From contig CAJXLX010000025.1 in the NCBI GenBank assembly GCA_913056335.1, forward strand, positions 1 through 34,503: a stretch of DNA of 34,503 bases. The letters run 5' to 3'. Made by a program: the position numbers and the translations under genes. The notes under the pieces are model-generated. The model was not told where the DNA came from. It did not search any database and worked only from the letters and a program-made list of their open reading frames with translations. This stretch comes from an uncultured Rhodothermaceae bacterium (GTDB lineage: Bacteria; Bacteroidota; Rhodothermia; Rhodothermales; Salinibacteraceae). Positions 33,700 to 34,503 of this stretch are shown in pieces (positions within the stretch are counted from its first letter, which is position 1; each line of letters starts with the position of its first letter).

Positions 33700-34410
33700 T
33701 TCTGCGTTCAACACAGCACGCGGCGACTGGTCGTACAGGCTGCGGCTGTTGAAGAGCCCCAGGCCAAGCACCAGCGCTACGATTACAACGAAGGTAAGGG
33801 CCAGGTCGCTCCACGCCACGGCTATCGCACTGTCGAAGACAAAATACGCAAGCAGTCCACCAGCGCCAACGGCCAGCCCGATGCCCGCGGCAGTGGCCAG
33901 CGCGCCCAGGAGCAGATATTCCACCGCCAGAATCTTGAGCACCGTAGCCCGCGATGCGCCCAGCGTTTTGAGGAGCACGCTTTCCTCCGCCCGCTGATAC
34001 CGGTTTACCAGCAACGTGCCCATGAGCACCAAGAGCCCGGTAAGTACGCTGAAGAGCGCCATTACGCGGATGACGTAGCCGAGCTTTGAAAACAGATCTT
34101 GCGCCGTACGCAACACCAGCGTCAGGTCGATAATGGATACGTTGGGAAACGCGCTTACGACGTCATTCTGGACGCTGGCGGCCTGGTCGCTGCTTTCGGT
34201 GCGGCTGAGCATGGCGTAGATCTGCGGGGCGTCTTCGAGCACGCCGGGCGGAAACACCACAAAGAAATTGGTGCCAATGCGCTGCCAGTCCACGCGGCGC
34301 AGGCTGCGCACCTCGGTGGTCATGGGCACGCCCTGCACGTTGAAGGTGAGCTCATCGCCCAGGGTTACGTTGAGTTCCTCGGCAATGTCGACTTCGAGCG
34401 AGATGGGCAC
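33694..34410 (-). CDS. FtsX-like ABC transporter permease, C-terminal part, 5' end unresolved
   Basis: About 239 residues of the last part of a large permease of the FtsX/MacB type (YbbP-like), which usually has around 800 residues. Visible: a periplasmic segment with LGDELTFNVQGVPM, EVRSLRRVDWQRIGTNFFVVFPPGVLED split around it, then three membrane helices (about residues 113-135, 163-195, 203-222) separated by the cytoplasmic coupling segment AEESVLLKTLGASRATVLKIL, ending in SPRAVLNAEA. Such permeases work with an ATPase in lipoprotein or peptide export. The reading frame remains open only to a TGA at 34486-34488; the GTG at 34410 is merely the first start-like codon and cannot be the natural N terminus. 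Either a frameshift or the window edge truncates it. Confidence 0.75.
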   Translation of the reverse strand: MPISLEVDIAEELNVTLGDELTFNVQGVPMTTEVRSLRRVDWQRIGTNFFVVFPPGVLEDAPQIYAMLSRTESSDQAASVQNDVVSAFPNVSIIDLTLVLRTAQDLFSKLGYVIRVMALFSVLTGLLVLMGTLLVNRYQRAEESVLLKTLGASRATVLKILAVEYLLLGALATAAGIGLAVGAGGLLAYFVFDSAIAVAWSDLALTFVVIVALVLGLGLFNSRSLYDQSPRAVLNAEA

Positions 34411-34503
34411 CGGCCCTTCGCCGTCGAAGCGCTCGGCTTCGCAGCTCGCGCGCGCGGTGCAGGCGGGTCGGGTCTGCGGACGGCATCATGCCGTCACTCC
34501 CCT

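Overview
The window looks like a chromosomal segment of a halophilic or marine bacterium of the Bacteroidota/Rhodothermota branch (Salinibacter/Salisaeta-like). This rests on protein content: a SusC/SusD pair, a type IX secretion (T9SS) C-terminal sorting domain, a one-cysteine Bacteroidota-type DksA/TraR protein, an IleS with a GIHH motif, and a very acidic DivIVA protein. G+C is fairly high, with sampled 60-base rows mostly 58-67 %. No rRNA, tRNA, CRISPR array, transposase or phage gene was recognised by eye. Almost every gene is on the minus strand, so transcription mostly runs from high to low coordinates. The one exception is a HAD 5'-nucleotidase at 18985-20430.

Region 1 (1-14465) is a polysaccharide utilization locus for starch or other alpha-glucans. 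In transcription order it holds a LacI-family repressor, a SusC-type TonB-dependent porin, a SusD-type lipoprotein, a surface glycan-binding lipoprotein with two jelly-roll domains, a 1321-aa T9SS-secreted GH13 enzyme, a small fibronectin-III lipoprotein, a GH13 alpha-amylase lipoprotein and the start of a GH31 alpha-glucosidase that runs off the left edge. The inferred scheme is: secreted and surface GH13 enzymes cut alpha-glucan, the SusC/D/glycan-binding complex imports oligosaccharides, and GH31 releases glucose. Upstream of lacI there is a consensus-like promoter (TTGACA, 17 bp, TATACA) with one palindromic operator in the spacer and a perfect one, TGTAAGCGCTTACA, abutting the -10 box. 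A third operator, with its own TTGACA, lies 311 bp upstream.

Region 2 (14979-20430) holds a single-chain iron-sulfur L-serine dehydratase, a 466-bp spacer with palindromic segments but no convincing gene, a Wzi-like outer-membrane barrel protein and the divergent HAD-IG 5'-nucleotidase.

Region 3 (20431-34503) is a housekeeping cluster. In transcription order it has an FtsX-like permease fragment (cut by the right edge, 5' end unresolved), a CPXCG-type zinc-ribbon protein, a YggS/PLPBP protein, a DivIVA protein with a strong intrinsic terminator, a divergent purine nucleoside phosphorylase homologue, IleS, a DksA/TraR protein, LspA, LepA, an unknown membrane-anchored protein, signal peptidase I and a TlpA-like thioredoxin. 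The run from ileS to lepB is closely packed and joins protein synthesis (ileS, lepA) with envelope maturation (lspA, lepB).

The items most worth a second look are the operator-in-promoter arrangement of the lacI gene with related sites elsewhere, the phosphorylase homologue that lacks most canonical ligand residues, the lower G+C of the susC-susD-glycan-binding block compared with its flanks, and a possible frameshift in the permease at the right edge.
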